IMG/VR virus record: IMGVR_UViG_3300031787_010103
Location: 1 to 64,000 of that record
Direction: 5' to 3' (one strand)
Source of the DNA: a virus
Length of the DNA stretch: 64,000 bases
Part shown: positions 42,743 through 51,015 of the stretch, piece by piece
How positions within the stretch are numbered: the stretch's first letter is position 1
How the letters are laid out: each line of letters starts with the position of its first letter
Notes under the pieces: model-generated
What the model was told of the DNA's origin: nothing
The model's input: the letters and a program-made list of their open reading frames with translations, nothing else
Databases searched by the model: none
Position numbers and translations under genes: made by a program

Positions 42743-43411
42743 ATGGGAACATATTATAAAAACGCAGAACCTTGGTTGGATCAGATCGATCGTGCGGCTT
42801 GGGTAGAATTGGGTGTGGATCGAGGCGAAGGCAGCACACGCTGGTTCAGTGACATGGCCAAAACCAGAGCTACCAAGTTCTACGGTGTGGACATGGATCC
42901 TGATCAGATCGAACGGGCCAGAGTCAACTTGGCTCAGAGCAGGACAGCGACCATACAGTCCGATGGATCTATCGCCATGATCCCCGGTGATATAGATCCG
43001 CATATCGAACTGATCGCAGACAAAGGCGAAGAATTTTTGCGTAAAATGGATCCCGCTGAAAAGATCAGTTTGTGTTATCTGGACAATTTTGATTGGGATT
43101 ATTGGTTAGGGCAAGAGGAAGAATCCTTTGTGGCCGGAGTGAAACAACGCTATCGAGACACCATACAGACCGAGATGACCAACACCAACAGCCAGCTAAC
43201 GCATTTGATACAGACCATGCGACTGATTCCTCGGCTCATGCCCAACAGCCTGGTTATCTGCGATGACACTTGGTTTATTCCCGAAGAAGGTATATTCAGC
43301 GGCAAATGTTCTGCGGCTATACCGTTGTTGATATTGCATGGTTTCAAACTGTTGCACCGTGAAGGTTATCGGCAAAACAGCGGTGCCATACTGGGCAGGT
43401 TCCGTGATTAA
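42743..43411 (+). CDS. Class I methyltransferase-like protein
   Basis: A 222-residue protein with WVELGVDRGEGSTRWFSD as SAM loop, FYGVDMDPDQIERA after it, and SLVICDDTWF late. Similar to CmcI/FkbM-like methyltransferases found in glycan clusters. The second half contains a 40-residue insert (EEESFVAGVKQRYRD). Substrate unknown. Confidence 0.7.
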   Translation: MGTYYKNAEPWLDQIDRAAWVELGVDRGEGSTRWFSDMAKTRATKFYGVDMDPDQIERARVNLAQSRTATIQSDGSIAMIPGDIDPHIELIADKGEEFLRKMDPAEKISLCYLDNFDWDYWLGQEEESFVAGVKQRYRDTIQTEMTNTNSQLTHLIQTMRLIPRLMPNSLVICDDTWFIPEEGIFSGKCSAAIPLLILHGFKLLHREGYRQNSGAILGRFRD

Positions 43412-44132
43412 GAACTACATCGTCTCAGCAGTGCGCCCTATCCGTGAAGGATGGCACATAGAAAAACACCAAGAACTCTACAAGAATTATCGCGAGATGT
43501 ATGACCTCAGCGTGGCCAGTTATCGCAAGTTCGTAGAAGAACCATTTGAAGCTGTGCTGTTGGAATCTCCAGTGGACAATAACTACCAAAACAATTTAGA
43601 GACTTGGCAGTTCATCCACGATCTTTGGCATCAGGAACCTTGTAATATCTTGTGGGCAGGCGCTGACACATTCATGACCCAATCCACATCGCTGTTCAGC
43701 GGTAGATACCCCGAGTATCGATTGTTCAATTACACTGATCCAAAATCGTTTGGGCCTTTTGCACATCACTTCAATGATGATGTGCAACTGTATCCACACA
43801 CCATGAGCGAAGACACCTGGCAGGTAGGTAAGCAGTTCTGGGACACGGGCATGGAAGATCCTGCCATCCGGGAATGGGGATTTGATCAACTGCGTCACAA
43901 TGCCATGTTCTGGAGCCAAGACATTGCCGACGATGACAGATGCCATCCTCATCTGAATTTTATCTGCATGAATCTGCGCACTCTGGATCCTGCCATTATC
44001 AGATGGCATGAACAATGGAACCGTTGCGAATTCGATAGAGCACATATCTTGCACTTCTGCGCCAGCAGAGGCAGTGCCAGCGTGATCTCAATCATGAAGG
44101 AACTGGCAACACAATTAGGAGTGGCACAATGA
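43404..44132 (+). CDS. Putative glycosyltransferase
   Basis: A 242-residue protein; GTG 43404 overlaps the preceding stop and is preferred to the GTG at 43338 deep inside the previous gene. PCNILWAGADTFMTQS resembles the DxD-type core of small GT-A enzymes in phages; HILHFCASRGSASVIS is near the C terminus. No closer family assignment. ATGA overlap with the next gene. Confidence 0.55.
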   Translation: MIKNYIVSAVRPIREGWHIEKHQELYKNYREMYDLSVASYRKFVEEPFEAVLLESPVDNNYQNNLETWQFIHDLWHQEPCNILWAGADTFMTQSTSLFSGRYPEYRLFNYTDPKSFGPFAHHFNDDVQLYPHTMSEDTWQVGKQFWDTGMEDPAIREWGFDQLRHNAMFWSQDIADDDRCHPHLNFICMNLRTLDPAIIRWHEQWNRCEFDRAHILHFCASRGSASVISIMKELATQLGVAQ

Positions 44133-45448
44133 AAGAAATATTGGATCTAGTGCGCCAGCACGTCGAACAAAAACAATCTGACAAGACCTGGGTGGCCGGC
44201 AAAGACTTTGTGAACTATGCAGGTCCATATTTTTCGTCTGACGAGTATGTGGCGGCCGCCGAAGCATTGCTAAACGGCTGGTTGGTCATGGGCAACAAGA
44301 GTCTTAGATTCGAGCAAAAATTCCCCAAAGAGTTTGGCAAAGATCGTGGCGTGCTCACCAACAGTGGTAGCAGTGCAAATCTCTTGATGATGACCGCAAT
44401 GAAGAGCAAACGTGGACACAACTTTCCGCCAGGTACCAAGGTATTGATGCCTATCGCAGGATTCCCAACTACACTGAATCCAACCTTACAAAACGGATTC
44501 ACACCAGTTTTCTGTGACATCGAAATCGATACACTAAACATTGACTTGGATCAAGCAGAACAGATATTGGCCAACGATCCAGACATCCGGATCATGACTT
44601 TTGCTCATGTGCTGGGTAATCCGCCCAACATGGACCGAGTGATGGAACTGGTGCATCGACACAATTTAATCTTGTTGGAAGATTGCTGTGATGGCTTGGG
44701 CACAACCTATGATGGCCGACCATTGGGGAGTTTTGGTCTAATGGCATCGTGCAGTTTTTATCCAGCACATCATATGACCATGGGCGAAGGCGGCTTTGTG
44801 GCCATGAACGATCCACAACAAGAAATCATTGTGCGCAGTCTACGTGAATGGGGTCGTGGTTGCTATTGTGTAGGACCCGAGGCTAACAAATTAAAATGTG
44901 GCACTTGCGGCAAACGGTTCAATGAGTGGATCCCAGAGATGCCAGATCAGATCTTTGATCACAAGTATGTGTATGATGAAATTGGATACAATCTAAAACC
45001 CATCGAACTACAAGCGGCCATGGGACTGGAACAAATCAAGAAGTTGCCCGAGATACATGCTCTACGGCAACGCAACTACGCTCTGTTGTTTGAGATCTAT
45101 GAAAAGTATGAGGAATTCTTCCACTTACCACGTGCCAGAGACAAAGCCGATGTCAGCTGGTTCGCGTTTCCATTGACCATCCGTGCGGATGCTCCATTCT
45201 CTCGCATGGATATCGTTGACTATCTCGAAGAAAATCTCATACAGACACGCCCTTATTTTGCTGGCAACATCATGTTGCAACCTGCGTATAGTCATTTGAT
45301 GGATCCTGTGGCGGCACGCGACAACTATCCAGTGGCCACATTTACCATGAAGAACACATTCTTCCATGGCTGTAGTCCAGTTATCACTCCTGAACAGGTC
45401 GCCTACATTGGTGAAAAGGTCGACGGATTCCTGAGTCTTTACCTATGA
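44129..45448 (+). CDS. rfbH: RfbH/E1-like PMP-dependent 3-dehydratase
   Basis: A 439-residue DegT-family enzyme. TNSGSSANLLMM binds the cofactor phosphate, FAHVLGNPPNMD and LEDCCDGLGTTYDG bind the ring. The decisive site is SFYPAHHMTMGEGGF: the Schiff-base Lys of aminotransferases is His, as in CDP-6-deoxy-glucose-3-dehydratase (E1, RfbH) and ColD. CGTCGKRFN near residue 253 may add Fe-S ligands, as in RfbH. It removes the 3-hydroxyl from a 4-keto-6-deoxy sugar nucleotide. Confidence 0.88.
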   Translation: MKEILDLVRQHVEQKQSDKTWVAGKDFVNYAGPYFSSDEYVAAAEALLNGWLVMGNKSLRFEQKFPKEFGKDRGVLTNSGSSANLLMMTAMKSKRGHNFPPGTKVLMPIAGFPTTLNPTLQNGFTPVFCDIEIDTLNIDLDQAEQILANDPDIRIMTFAHVLGNPPNMDRVMELVHRHNLILLEDCCDGLGTTYDGRPLGSFGLMASCSFYPAHHMTMGEGGFVAMNDPQQEIIVRSLREWGRGCYCVGPEANKLKCGTCGKRFNEWIPEMPDQIFDHKYVYDEIGYNLKPIELQAAMGLEQIKKLPEIHALRQRNYALLFEIYEKYEEFFHLPRARDKADVSWFAFPLTIRADAPFSRMDIVDYLEENLIQTRPYFAGNIMLQPAYSHLMDPVAARDNYPVATFTMKNTFFHGCSPVITPEQVAYIGEKVDGFLSLYL

Positions 45449-46071
45449 TCACCCGGCAAGAACTCATCGACTTTGAATCAGACATAGCACACTGTTTCAA
45501 TACGAAACAGATACGGGCACCCATCCATCTCTACGATGGTGCCGAAGATCAGATCATGCGGGTGTTTGAAAAAATCAATGTTGACAACGATTGGGTATGT
45601 TGCACATGGCGAAATCACTATCAAGCCTTGCTCAAAGGTGTGCCACAAACTTTGCTGAAAGAAAAGATCCTGGCGGGAAAAAGCATGGTGATGAATCTGC
45701 CCGAGTATCGTTTTATCTGTTCCAGCATCGTGGGCGGGATTCCCAGCATCGCAGTGGGACTGGCCCTGGCATCAAAAATACAACAAAAAGATTCTCGTGT
45801 ATGGTGTTGGTGTGGAGATATGAGCGCCGAAACCGGAGCCTGGTCCGAAGCCTATAGATATTCTCAAGCACATGATCTACCCATAACCTTCATAGTAGAA
45901 GACAATGAGTTGAGTGTGCTGACACCCACTAGGGAAGTGTGGGGAGAGTCGAGATGGTATCTCCCAGATCAAGAGCCGACCGATTGGTATGAAAGCCAGC
46001 ATCTTATCTACTATCGATATAAAAACAACAAATATCCACATGCAGGAGCAGGTGTCAGGGTGCAATTCTAA
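45445..46071 (+). CDS. Thiamine-diphosphate enzyme, alpha (PP domain) subunit
   Basis: A 208-residue protein like the E1-alpha or transketolase N-terminal half. The ThDP motif is WCGDMSAETGAWSEAY ... FIVEDNELSV, matching GDG-x(25-30)-N(N) with Met in place of the second Gly. CTWRNHYQALLKGVP and VGGIPSIAVGLALA also fit. It overlaps the beta subunit by one base. Adjacent to an RfbH-like gene, a role in adding a two-carbon unit to a keto sugar is plausible but unproven. Confidence 0.75.
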   Translation: MITRQELIDFESDIAHCFNTKQIRAPIHLYDGAEDQIMRVFEKINVDNDWVCCTWRNHYQALLKGVPQTLLKEKILAGKSMVMNLPEYRFICSSIVGGIPSIAVGLALASKIQQKDSRVWCWCGDMSAETGAWSEAYRYSQAHDLPITFIVEDNELSVLTPTREVWGESRWYLPDQEPTDWYESQHLIYYRYKNNKYPHAGAGVRVQF

Positions 46072-46610
46072 TGACCACACAACATTACAATCAATGCCTC
46101 AAAGATGCCATGTCATGGTTATCACAACAGCCTGGCACTGTGTTTCTGGGCCAGGCTGTGAGATATGGCGGAACCGGATGTTATGAAAGCCTTACAGTGG
46201 TCGACGACACACGCAAAATAGAATTCCCCATAGCAGAAAATTTCCAAATTGGTGTCAGCACTGGCTTGGCCATGGCAGGATTGATTCCTGTGTCCGTGGT
46301 TCCTCGATGGAATTTTCTACTGTGTGCTACGGATCAGATAGTGAATCATCTCGACAAAATGGTCACTCTCAGCGATGGTGCCTGCCGCCCAAAGGTCATC
46401 ATCCGTGTGGCTGTTGGCAGTGAAATACCCGTGGATCCACAAGACCAACACAAAGGTAATTTCAGTGAAGCGTTTAGATTGTTGTGCAAACACATAGACA
46501 TCATTGAGTGCGATACTCCGGAAAGCATATTGCCAGCCTACCAACATGCATATCAGAGGCAGGATGATCGGAGCACCATCGTGGTTGAGTTTCCGGACTA
46601 CGGTAAATGA
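46071..46610 (+). CDS. Thiamine-diphosphate enzyme, beta (Pyr domain) subunit
   Basis: A 179-residue partner domain: FPIAENFQIGVSTGLAMAGLIPVS contains the conserved Glu that activates ThDP, and FLLCATDQIVNHLDKM follows the E1-beta/transketolase Pyr pattern. The usual C-terminal domain (about 120 residues) is absent, so the two subunits form a minimal ThDP unit of about 390 residues. TAATG junction with alpha. Confidence 0.75.
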   Translation: MTTQHYNQCLKDAMSWLSQQPGTVFLGQAVRYGGTGCYESLTVVDDTRKIEFPIAENFQIGVSTGLAMAGLIPVSVVPRWNFLLCATDQIVNHLDKMVTLSDGACRPKVIIRVAVGSEIPVDPQDQHKGNFSEAFRLLCKHIDIIECDTPESILPAYQHAYQRQDDRSTIVVEFPDYGK

Positions 46611-47413
46611 AAATACTGATCACTGGAGGCCATGGATTCGTTGGGCGTTTCCTGGGCCAATATCTGGCTCACAGTCACGACGTTTATGCACCCGGAAGGG
46701 ATCAATTGGATGTATGCGATCCTGGCGCTGTGGATCGTGTTTTGAGCAATGGCTATGATTGGATCATCCACTGTGCCGTATCAGGTCGCAATCAAACTCT
46801 AAGCACGGATCCTGCCATAGTTTCCAACAACATCAGGGCCTTGAACAATATTTTATCAAAACGAGACAGTTGGGGATCATTGATCAATATAGCCAGTGGA
46901 GCAGAATTTGATCTTGACACCGATATCGATCGTGCCAAAGAACAAGATATCTGGATCCGAAATCCACAGCACAGTTATGGCCTGAGCAAAAATTTAACAG
47001 CAAAGATAGTGGCGGCGTTACCAAATTGCGTCAATCTCCGTTTGTTTGGGTGTTTTGATCCCAGCGAATCCGATCCCAGACCTATCAAAAGGTGCCAAGG
47101 GTTGGTCTCACAAGGATTGCCTTTTTTGATAGAGGACAGGCCTTTTGATACAGTTTCAGCAGGAGATTTTGCTCGGGTGGTTTCGGCTGTTTTGGATGGT
47201 AAAATACGTGACAACGATTTGAATGTAGTGTATAATAAAAAACATACATTGGGTGAAACATTGAAAATTTACTGTAGATTACACAACTATGATCCAGATT
47301 TGATCAGGATCTCAGACAAACCGGGCAGGAGTTATACCGGTGATGGCAGCCGACTGCATGCACATGCTTTGCCCTTGGTCGGACTAGAACACAGCCTCAG
47401 AGAATACCTATGA
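46607..47413 (+). CDS. NAD-dependent epimerase/reductase (extended SDR)
   Basis: A 268-residue SDR: ILITGGHGFVGRFLGQYL (cofactor loop), IIHCAVSGRNQTLS, INIASGAEF, HSYGLSKNLTAK (YxxxK). The small size and RmlD-like order suggest a terminal reductase or epimerase of the sugar pathway. ATGA overlaps on both sides. Confidence 0.8.
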   Translation: MKILITGGHGFVGRFLGQYLAHSHDVYAPGRDQLDVCDPGAVDRVLSNGYDWIIHCAVSGRNQTLSTDPAIVSNNIRALNNILSKRDSWGSLINIASGAEFDLDTDIDRAKEQDIWIRNPQHSYGLSKNLTAKIVAALPNCVNLRLFGCFDPSESDPRPIKRCQGLVSQGLPFLIEDRPFDTVSAGDFARVVSAVLDGKIRDNDLNVVYNKKHTLGETLKIYCRLHNYDPDLIRISDKPGRSYTGDGSRLHAHALPLVGLEHSLREYL

Positions 47414-47982
47414 AAAAAGTCTACGTGAGTTGGTCTGACGTGCAACGACAGGTGCAGGAATTAGTGCGACAGATGTGGTTGGATCAATGGCGACCAGATT
47501 ATGTGGTAGGTATCACCCGAGGTGGTCTGGTTCCAGCCAACCTGATCAGCCAGTATCTGGATTGTCCGATGTATACTCTAGGCGTTCGATTGCGCGACGG
47601 CAACGATGGTGATTGCGAAAGCAATCTTTGGATGCCAGAAGACGCTTTTGGTTACCATAGAACCGACGACTTGCCGGGATTTAGCAATTCCGCCTTGCGT
47701 AAGAACATCCTGATAGTGGATGATATCAATGACTCTGGCGCCACTATAAACTGGATTCGCAAAGATTGGCAAGGGTCTTGTTTGCCTAACGATCCTGCCT
47801 GGGCCGAAGTCTGGGGCAATAATCTACGCCTTGCTGTGCTCTATGACAACGAATCCAGTGAAGCAGAACTCATAGTAGATTACGCAGCCGAACGTGTGAA
47901 CAAATTTGAAACACCACAGTGGATCGTGTTTCCGTGGGAAGAGTGGTGGCGTCATTGGAATCCCGAAGAACAACATGTATGA
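47410..47982 (+). CDS. Phosphoribosyltransferase
   Basis: A 190-residue type I PRTase. YVVGITRGGLVPANLIS is the substrate/PPi loop and NILIVDDINDSGATINW the PRPP motif with both Asp residues. Closest in layout to xanthine-guanine phosphoribosyltransferase (Gpt). It could salvage purines or handle a modified base; adjacency to the sugar and queE genes does not settle it. Confidence 0.8.
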   Translation: MKKVYVSWSDVQRQVQELVRQMWLDQWRPDYVVGITRGGLVPANLISQYLDCPMYTLGVRLRDGNDGDCESNLWMPEDAFGYHRTDDLPGFSNSALRKNILIVDDINDSGATINWIRKDWQGSCLPNDPAWAEVWGNNLRLAVLYDNESSEAELIVDYAAERVNKFETPQWIVFPWEEWWRHWNPEEQHV

Positions 47983-48436
47983 TGTGGTAGTTGTCATGGT
48001 GCATGTATGGCAAGACATGCCCAAATTGGAAAACATACGTTGGAAAGAATTCTCTGCACTGATAGTAGATGATGCCAACAAGATTTCTTGGCCCAAAATA
48101 TGGCAGTTTGATTTCATAGATAAAACAGCATGGTTGAATTTGACTGCCAATAAACCAGATATTGCAGATAAGATAATGGATCAAGGCAAAGTGCCCCATC
48201 CTGCCATAAGATATGGATACAACGATTGGATATCAACATCTGATGGGCAAACAGCAGATATCATAAAACTACTCAATCCAAAAATAGTGATGTTTGGAGG
48301 CCTCCACAAAGATTTGTGTGTCACAGGCGTCAAACTAGCCGTAGAAGATGATCAACGAGAATACTTTGTCAGTGATAGATTGAGTTATACTTGGAAACAA
48401 ACCGCCGCGGCCATATACAAGGATTGGGACAAATGA
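47975..48436 (+). CDS. Possible isochorismatase-like protein
   Basis: A 153-residue protein from ATG 47975, overlapping the PRTase stop. VVVVMVHVWQDMPK and later IVMFGGLHKDLCVTGVKLA resemble the family's first strand and Cys motif (GxxTDxCV). The strand-helix order after DLCVTGVKLAVEDD, then YFVSDRLSY, fits. A catalytic Lys is not obvious. Similar to the gene at 27129-27770. Confidence 0.5.
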   Translation: MYDVVVVMVHVWQDMPKLENIRWKEFSALIVDDANKISWPKIWQFDFIDKTAWLNLTANKPDIADKIMDQGKVPHPAIRYGYNDWISTSDGQTADIIKLLNPKIVMFGGLHKDLCVTGVKLAVEDDQREYFVSDRLSYTWKQTAAAIYKDWDK

Positions 48437-48861
48437 TAGAGCCATTGCGCGATGATCTAATGGTGCAACAACAGTTGCCTGCCGGGCGCACAGTGAATGG
48501 TGCTTGGCAACACATGGTGGCTGTGATCATGCTGAACCAAACTGGACGCAAACCGGTAAAAACAGTTTTCCCTATCTTTATGGATAGATGGTCTACGCCC
48601 GATCGATTCCTTCGAGCCACTGAGAAAGAAGTCAAGGATGTAATCTGTCCTTTGGGCATGGTCAATGTTAGATATAAAAGATTACATGGCATGACTCAAG
48701 ATTTCTTGACCTGGCAACACGAAGATGCTACAATGTTATATGGCATTGGCAAATATGGGTCAGACAGTTATGAAATCTTTTTCAAGAACAACTATGCTGT
48801 TGATCCCACAGACAAAGAACTAAAACGCTATTTACAAGAAGAAATTTTTGAAATCATCTAA
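48433..48861 (+). CDS. MBD4-like HhH-GPD DNA glycosylase
   Basis: A 142-residue protein, just the catalytic core. LNQTGRKPVKTVFPIF, ICPLGMVNVRYKRLHGM, LYGIGKYGSDSYEIFFKN (helix-hairpin-helix) and DPTDKELKRYLQE (catalytic Asp) closely follow the MBD4 glycosylase domain, which removes T or U from G mispairs. The iron-sulfur Cys of endonuclease III is absent, as in MBD4. Adjacent to queE, it may act in repair of deaminated or modified DNA. Confidence 0.8.
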   Translation: MIEPLRDDLMVQQQLPAGRTVNGAWQHMVAVIMLNQTGRKPVKTVFPIFMDRWSTPDRFLRATEKEVKDVICPLGMVNVRYKRLHGMTQDFLTWQHEDATMLYGIGKYGSDSYEIFFKNNYAVDPTDKELKRYLQEEIFEII

Positions 48862-48864
48862 ATA
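48857..48864 (+). promoter_or_regulatory. Late-promoter-like box TCTAAATA
   Basis: A 7/8 match overlapping the glycosylase stop and ending 5 bases before the queE ATG, the same spacing as at 4137. Confidence 0.4.
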
Positions 48865-48869
48865 CAATC

Positions 48870-49769
48870 ATGGAAAAAATCACTTACACAGAAATATTTT
48901 ATAGCCTCCAGGGCGAAGGCCGATGGGCCGGCGTGCCTTCGGTATTCTTCCGCACCTATGGTTGCAACTTCCGTTGTAAAAAGTTTGGCCGTCCACGCGA
49001 TGAAATCCTTGAAGGACACAACCCCGAAGTCACGGACATCATCGAAATGGTTCGGGCCGAACCCGAACGTTATAAGAAGTTTGAGGATCTGCCCCTTGTG
49101 ACCACAGGATGCGATACCTACGCTTCGATCTATCCTGAGTTTAAGAGTTTCAATCACATCGACGACACAGACACTATCGTAGACAAGATGCATGCTATGA
49201 TTCCCAACAATCGTTGGAACTCCGACGGATGGAACGACAATGACATCCATCTTGTTGTCACTGGCGGAGAACCACTGTTGGGGTATCAGCAACTGTATCC
49301 GCAACTGTTAGAACGCTGTAGGGCCAACGGACTGAAAAGTCTGACCTTTGAAACCAATGGAACCCAAGATCTCTACCCCGAAGTGCATGAATACTTGTTT
49401 GAAGAATTCACGAGGCACGGTCGAGATTATGACAGGCTCACATTCAGTGTCAGTCCAAAACTACCCTGTTCTGGAGAGTCGTGGGATCGTGCTATCAATC
49501 CCAAGATCATCAAGAATTATGAGATGATTGGTTATACCTACGTGAAATTTGTGGTAGCTACACGCCAAGACGTGGAAGATGCCGAACGTGCAGTGGCTGA
49601 ATTCCGCGAGGCAGGATTTGGCGGGCCTGTGTATCTCATGCCCATGGGTGGTGTTCCGCAGGTATACAATCTCAACACGCAAGAAGTGGCACGTTTAGCC
49701 ATGGAACGTGGATGGCGTTACAGTCCCAGACTGCAAGTGGATATCTGGCGCAACGCCTGGGGAACATGA
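48870..49769 (+). CDS. queE: QueE-like 7-carboxy-7-deazaguanine synthase (radical SAM)
   Basis: A 299-residue protein (bacterial QueE 210-250). YSLQGEGRWAGVPSVFFRTYG is the QueE N terminus. The cluster motif is split: Cys32-x3-Cys36, then the expected third Cys position is Phe39, and a CDT motif (Cys81-Asp82-Thr83) appears after about 40 extra residues. VVTGGEPLL (SAM binding) and SVSPKLPCSGE follow. It makes CDG from carboxytetrahydropterin, step three to preQ0. No queC was found in the window. Confidence 0.85.
   Translation: MEKITYTEIFYSLQGEGRWAGVPSVFFRTYGCNFRCKKFGRPRDEILEGHNPEVTDIIEMVRAEPERYKKFEDLPLVTTGCDTYASIYPEFKSFNHIDDTDTIVDKMHAMIPNNRWNSDGWNDNDIHLVVTGGEPLLGYQQLYPQLLERCRANGLKSLTFETNGTQDLYPEVHEYLFEEFTRHGRDYDRLTFSVSPKLPCSGESWDRAINPKIIKNYEMIGYTYVKFVVATRQDVEDAERAVAEFREAGFGGPVYLMPMGGVPQVYNLNTQEVARLAMERGWRYSPRLQVDIWRNAWGT
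49759..49764 (+). promoter_or_regulatory. Ribosome binding site for a TTG start
   Basis: GGGGAA inside the end of queE, 6 bases before TTG 49771. It fixes the start of the DUF2452 gene. Confidence 0.45.
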
Positions 49770-49770
49770 T

Positions 49771-50253
49771 TTGTCAAACAAGGCCAAGGGTCGCACGAGC
49801 TATGATACCCAAGCCGGTAATGTAGTCGTTGAGTTCTTCAACAGGAACGTAACGCCTTATCCTACTGAAGCTGGCGGACCTAAGTTTGATCTTATTCCCA
49901 TCGAAAAGCAAAAAGACATCATGGTCAATGTGGCCAGGATGCATGCTGAACAAGAATATCATCGCATACTAGAACTGGTAGAAGTGCTACAACGACAGGC
50001 CGCGGGAATTAAACGTCGGTTGGATGTCACTGACATGGTGCATCAAGCGCACTATCAGTTCCAGACCTATCATGGCCAATGTTATTGGTTAGCCCATGAT
50101 CACATGCACCAAGGTAGGATAGCATTGTTGCACATGGGACCAGGAGAATGGAGCACAGGTGCCCCGGACTGGTATGAATATATCTGCCGAGTGAAGTGGC
50201 TAGGTGACTACACTTGGGCAGAAGTTGATGATCAAGGAAACGTCATAGAATGA
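49771..50253 (+). CDS. DUF2452-like protein
   Basis: A 160-residue protein with TTG start one base after the queE stop. IPIEKQKDIMVNVARM, ILELVEVLQRQAAGIKRRLD, YQFQTYHGQCYWLAHD and GEWSTGAPDWY match the layout of DUF2452, a family of unknown function also found in eukaryotes and bacteria. The link with queE may be only positional. Confidence 0.7.
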   Translation: MSNKAKGRTSYDTQAGNVVVEFFNRNVTPYPTEAGGPKFDLIPIEKQKDIMVNVARMHAEQEYHRILELVEVLQRQAAGIKRRLDVTDMVHQAHYQFQTYHGQCYWLAHDHMHQGRIALLHMGPGEWSTGAPDWYEYICRVKWLGDYTWAEVDDQGNVIE

Positions 50254-50612
50254 CCGTGATACACATTGATCGAGAAGCCGGGCCCAAAGAAGTCAGTTAT
50301 AAGATAGAACGTCCTGATGGTGGGTGGAAACGTAACTTTACCGAATCCGAAAAAAACAAACTGTCGCCCATAGCCGAAACCTTGGCCATGATGGATGGCA
50401 ATGCATTCTTTACCAACTCTGATGTGGTAGAAAGTTATCTGCCCGAAGCCCATGCCATATATGAAAGCAACGGCGGCGACACGGGTTGGGCTAGTGAATG
50501 CAGTTGGCTGCGAGATTGGCGCATGATACAAGAAGATACCACACTCAAGGATGCTTACGATAAATTACAAGTGCTATTGGCGCTGAAGAGGAAAGAAAAT
50601 GGGAATATTTGA
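50250..50612 (+). CDS. Hypothetical protein, 120 aa
   Basis: A soluble mixed-charge protein with KEVSYKIERPDGGWKRNFT and LRDWRMIQEDTTLKD. No recognised family. ATGA overlap with the previous gene and a 14-base overlap with the next. Confidence 0.6.
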   Translation: MTVIHIDREAGPKEVSYKIERPDGGWKRNFTESEKNKLSPIAETLAMMDGNAFFTNSDVVESYLPEAHAIYESNGGDTGWASECSWLRDWRMIQEDTTLKDAYDKLQVLLALKRKENGNI

Positions 50613-51015
50613 TCTGTTCAAAAGAAAAGAAAAAGTCAGTGAAACTGCGGTTTCCAACGAAAATGTTGACAAAGATATAAAAAAGTCTGCAGAACCAACA
50701 AAAAGTAAGAAAAAGTCTGAGAAAGAATTAGCCACAGAACGTGGTGAACCTTACATCGAAATACTGAGAATGGACGTCAACCCCAATGACATCAACACCG
50801 GCGCATTTGAGTTTGATTGGAATGACAAGTTCGTGGCCAATCTCATACGAGCAGGATATCAAGGCAAAACCGATGCTGACCTAGTGGATCAATGGTTCCA
50901 GAATGTGTGTCGCAACGTGGTGCTAGAAACCTACGAACAGTATGAAGCCATGAACAACGACAGCCGTTACATGCAGAGCAGAGATCTCGGAGATGGTCGG
51001 AGAGAGATAGGATGA
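50599..51015 (+). CDS. Conserved T4-like phage protein
   Basis: A 138-residue protein with a Lys/Ser/Glu-rich N-terminal linker and a conserved part EFDWNDKFVANLIRAGYQG, DADLVDQWFQNVCRN. I recall the same motif string from cyanophage proteins of unknown function. SD GAGGAAAG precedes the ATG. Confidence 0.7.
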   Translation: MGIFDLFKRKEKVSETAVSNENVDKDIKKSAEPTKSKKKSEKELATERGEPYIEILRMDVNPNDINTGAFEFDWNDKFVANLIRAGYQGKTDADLVDQWFQNVCRNVVLETYEQYEAMNNDSRYMQSRDLGDGRREIG

